Of a DNA stretch of 17,646 nt, positions 16,481 to 17,646 are shown in pieces (position 1 is the stretch's first letter; every line of letters starts with the position of its first letter). This DNA comes from Oehlia diaphana. Lineage: Eukaryota > Glomeromycota > Glomeromycetes > Glomerales > Glomeraceae. The stretch spans positions 8,902 through 26,547 of the forward strand of contig QZLH01001612.1 in the NCBI GenBank assembly GCA_003833135.1. Reading direction: 5' to 3'. Below the pieces are notes generated by a model. The model was not told the DNA's origin. It did not search any database and saw only the letters and a program-made list of their open reading frames with translations. The position numbers and the translations under genes are program-made.

Positions 16481-16654
16481 TAAAATAAAAATAAATAAAA
16501 TAAAATAAATTGACGATTGCCCCAAATCAACGATCGCCCTAAATGATCAGCCCATCTTTATAATGCCTTAAGAATTTTCAAAGCATAACTTTTCACATAT
16601 AGTAATCATCGATGATTATCGTCAATTTGGGGTATATTGAAATTTGGGGCACAA

Positions 16655-17326
16655 TACAAATATCTTGAGAGATGTAATCTTACATAATAAATTTCTCGGT
16701 CCGATTTAGTATATCTATATATCTAAAATTTTATTAAAATTGTAAATGAATTGAGGGTCTTTAATATGTACCATATATATAAACATATAATTCTTATAGA
16801 AAAATATAAATAATTTAACATATATATGAGTATGATTCTAAATGATACCTATCCAATGATTAGAATCACTAATTGATGAGGAATTTCATCCAATACAGTA
16901 ATCCCTATTAATTCTCTATTTATTTTTAGCTTGATCATTAATACCTCCATAAGTAGTGACCAATCTGAGTGATCTTTGATTTCAAAAATTAGAATATAAT
17001 TTTAATCTTTAAAAGAATACAGTATACTGTATATATATATACACCCAATATGAATAAGTATAGATAAGTATACTTGTTCTAAGAAACACCGAAAAAACAT
17101 TGTTGGCATCCTATTTAAACCATTGTTCATCGCTGTTTTATTTCGCGCTCTTTGGATAATTATTTCGAAAATTGGATTTTTGGACGAGGTTCAGGGGTAT
17201 ACGCCGTAGATATCGTGATATTGCCAGGAAATAATTCTGATAAATGGACAAAGATTTAGTTTTTGAGGATTTGGGTATGGAGAGATTGCGGACTAAGAAC
17301 CACGATTCTGGTAACCTTATAAAGTA
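16655..17326. other. No gene seen
   Basis: This is AT-rich sequence. The palindrome TACAGTATACTGTA at 17019-17032 runs into a TA repeat. A less AT-rich patch at 17119-17259 holds an open frame on the plus strand (SLDNYFENWIFGRGSGVYAV, then DIVILPGNN) without an ATG. It is too short to call and may be a remnant. Confidence 0.45.
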
Positions 17327-17646
17327 CACTCCCCGATCAAAAGTCTCCGACCACCCGATTTTGTTATTGCCGATCATTACTTATTAAGGTATGTTTACGC
17401 CAAATCCATTAAATATAAACAAACAAAATTTTTTTTTCCCATGAAGCTCTTGTTTTCAACTATCCGAAAATAAAAGAAAAAAAATATTTTTATAATGTCC
17501 CAAAGACGTGAACTTACTGAGTTTGAGCGAGGAGAGATTATTGGTCTCTGGAAAGGAGGTCATAGTGAACGAAATATTGGGGAAATTCTTGGGCACCCTA
17601 AAAGCACTATCCATGACACTATAACGAGTTACAAAAATTCAGGACA
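17327..17646 (+). mobile_element. Tc1/mariner-like element, left end, cut by window end
   Basis: After a TA at 17325-17326 the sequence begins CACTCCCCGATCAAAAGTCT, followed by CCGACCACCC. This resembles many Tc1-type termini of the form CA(C/G)T...CAAAAGT...GACCACC. A transposase start follows 168 bp downstream at 17495. The right end lies outside the window, so the terminal repeat cannot be confirmed by its partner. Confidence 0.65.
17495..17646 (+). CDS. Tc1-like transposase, N-terminal part
   Basis: The gene starts at ATG 17495 with MSQRRELTEFERGEIIGLWK and runs off the window after 50 codons in one open frame. Residues 8-48 form a helix-turn-helix of the Tc1 recognition type, with GHSERNIGEIL as the turn and GHPKSTIHDTITSYKNSG as the recognition part. 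This domain binds the terminal repeats, and the catalytic DDE domain would follow. It belongs to a different subfamily from the transposase at 1-688, whose N terminus is unrelated in detail. Whether the copy is intact cannot be judged. Confidence 0.85.
   Translation, partial: MSQRRELTEFERGEIIGLWKGGHSERNIGEILGHPKSTIHDTITSYKNSG

Larger units (their letters stand above)
14041..16506 (+). mobile_element. Retroposon-like insertion, 2466 bp, A-rich tail and 16-bp target duplication
   Basis: The insertion is bracketed by AAATTGATGATTGCCC (14025-14040) and AAATTGACGATTGCCC (16507-16522), a 16-bp duplication with one mismatch. The 3' end carries an A-rich tail of AAATA-type units (16481-16506). A tail plus a variable-length target duplication is the signature of target-primed insertion by LINE machinery. 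Inside are a leader of about 166 bp, one decayed protein gene (14207-16088) and a 3' region of about 390 bp. No reverse transcriptase or endonuclease motif was found, so it is either non-autonomous, an ORF1-only form of a LINE, or a retrocopy of a host mRNA. Base composition is less AT-rich than its surroundings. Confidence 0.7.
14016..16654. mobile_element. MITE with TTGTGCCCCAAATT termini, split by a later insertion
   Basis: The outer ends are TTGTGCCCCAAATT (14016-14029) and its exact reverse complement AATTTGGGGCACAA (16641-16654). Once the inner insertion and one duplicate of its target site are taken away, about 157 bp remain. That remainder has repeated subterminal words CCCCAAATTGA(T/C)GAT at the left and the inverted form ATCGTCAATTTGGGG at the right, plus a GATCGCCC-rich left arm and the palindrome AATCATCGATGATT near 16603. 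No clear target duplication is visible outside the termini. There is no coding capacity of its own. Confidence 0.65.

Noticed and set aside
17138..17377. 79-codon minus-strand open frame
   Set aside because: It starts inside the terminal sequence of the right-hand Tc1-like element and has no family likeness.
1..17646. CRISPR array, rRNA or tRNA genes
   Set aside because: No regularly spaced repeats with unique spacers, no rRNA-like conserved stretches and no cloverleaf with GTTCRA-type arm were noticed on either strand by eye; a covariance search was not possible.

Overview
The window looks like a piece of a very AT-rich eukaryotic genome packed with transposons. It fits an arbuscular mycorrhizal fungus of the Rhizophagus (Glomeromycotina) type. 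The grounds are long A/T runs, short spliceosomal introns with GT...TTTTTAG-like ends, two five-exon genes that fuse a tyrosine-kinase-like domain to C-terminal Sel1 repeats (a family strongly expanded in that lineage), and many TA-flanked Tc1/mariner-type elements. The organism is an inference from these features; no marker gene is present.

Layout. (1) 1-833: end of a Tc1/mariner-like element on the minus strand with a frameshifted transposase; its terminal repeat ends at a TA, next to a short charged ORF (916-1104). (2) 1294-5006: repeats and fossils. These are a 225-bp inverted repeat, a 109-bp tandem duplication, a broken SANT/Myb-like gene with a recognisable intron (2106-2730), a 933-bp TA-flanked element carrying only the C-terminal tail of a transposase (2868-3800), and a MITE with 53-bp terminal repeats (4472-4913) flanked by 42-bp direct repeats. 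(3) 5967-6251: a hairpin MITE built of GATACG units with an ACT target duplication. (4) 7107-10083: kinase-Sel1 gene A, plus strand. Its intron 1 holds a small MITE. Exon 2 and the start of exon 3 occur twice around an N; the first copy is cut by sequence resembling a hAT terminus. (5) 11268-13695: kinase-Sel1 gene B, minus strand, convergent with A. It has the same intron positions and phases but two frameshifts and one in-frame stop, and carries near-identical 108-bp Sel1 repeats. (6) 14016-16654: a small MITE split by a 2.47-kb retroposon-like insertion. The insertion has an A-rich tail, a 16-bp target duplication and a decayed gene for an unrecognised protein of about 627 residues. (7) 17327-17646: start of a second Tc1/mariner-like element on the plus strand.

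How the parts relate. Only the two kinase-Sel1 genes look like host genes with a function. By family they would be cytoplasmic signalling kinases with a C-terminal protein-binding scaffold, but no substrate can be read from the sequence. Almost everything else is mobile DNA or its remains, with several clear nestings (transposon in exon, MITE in intron, retroposon in MITE). Five of the reading-frame breaks sit at or next to A/T homopolymers, so some may be sequence errors rather than mutations.
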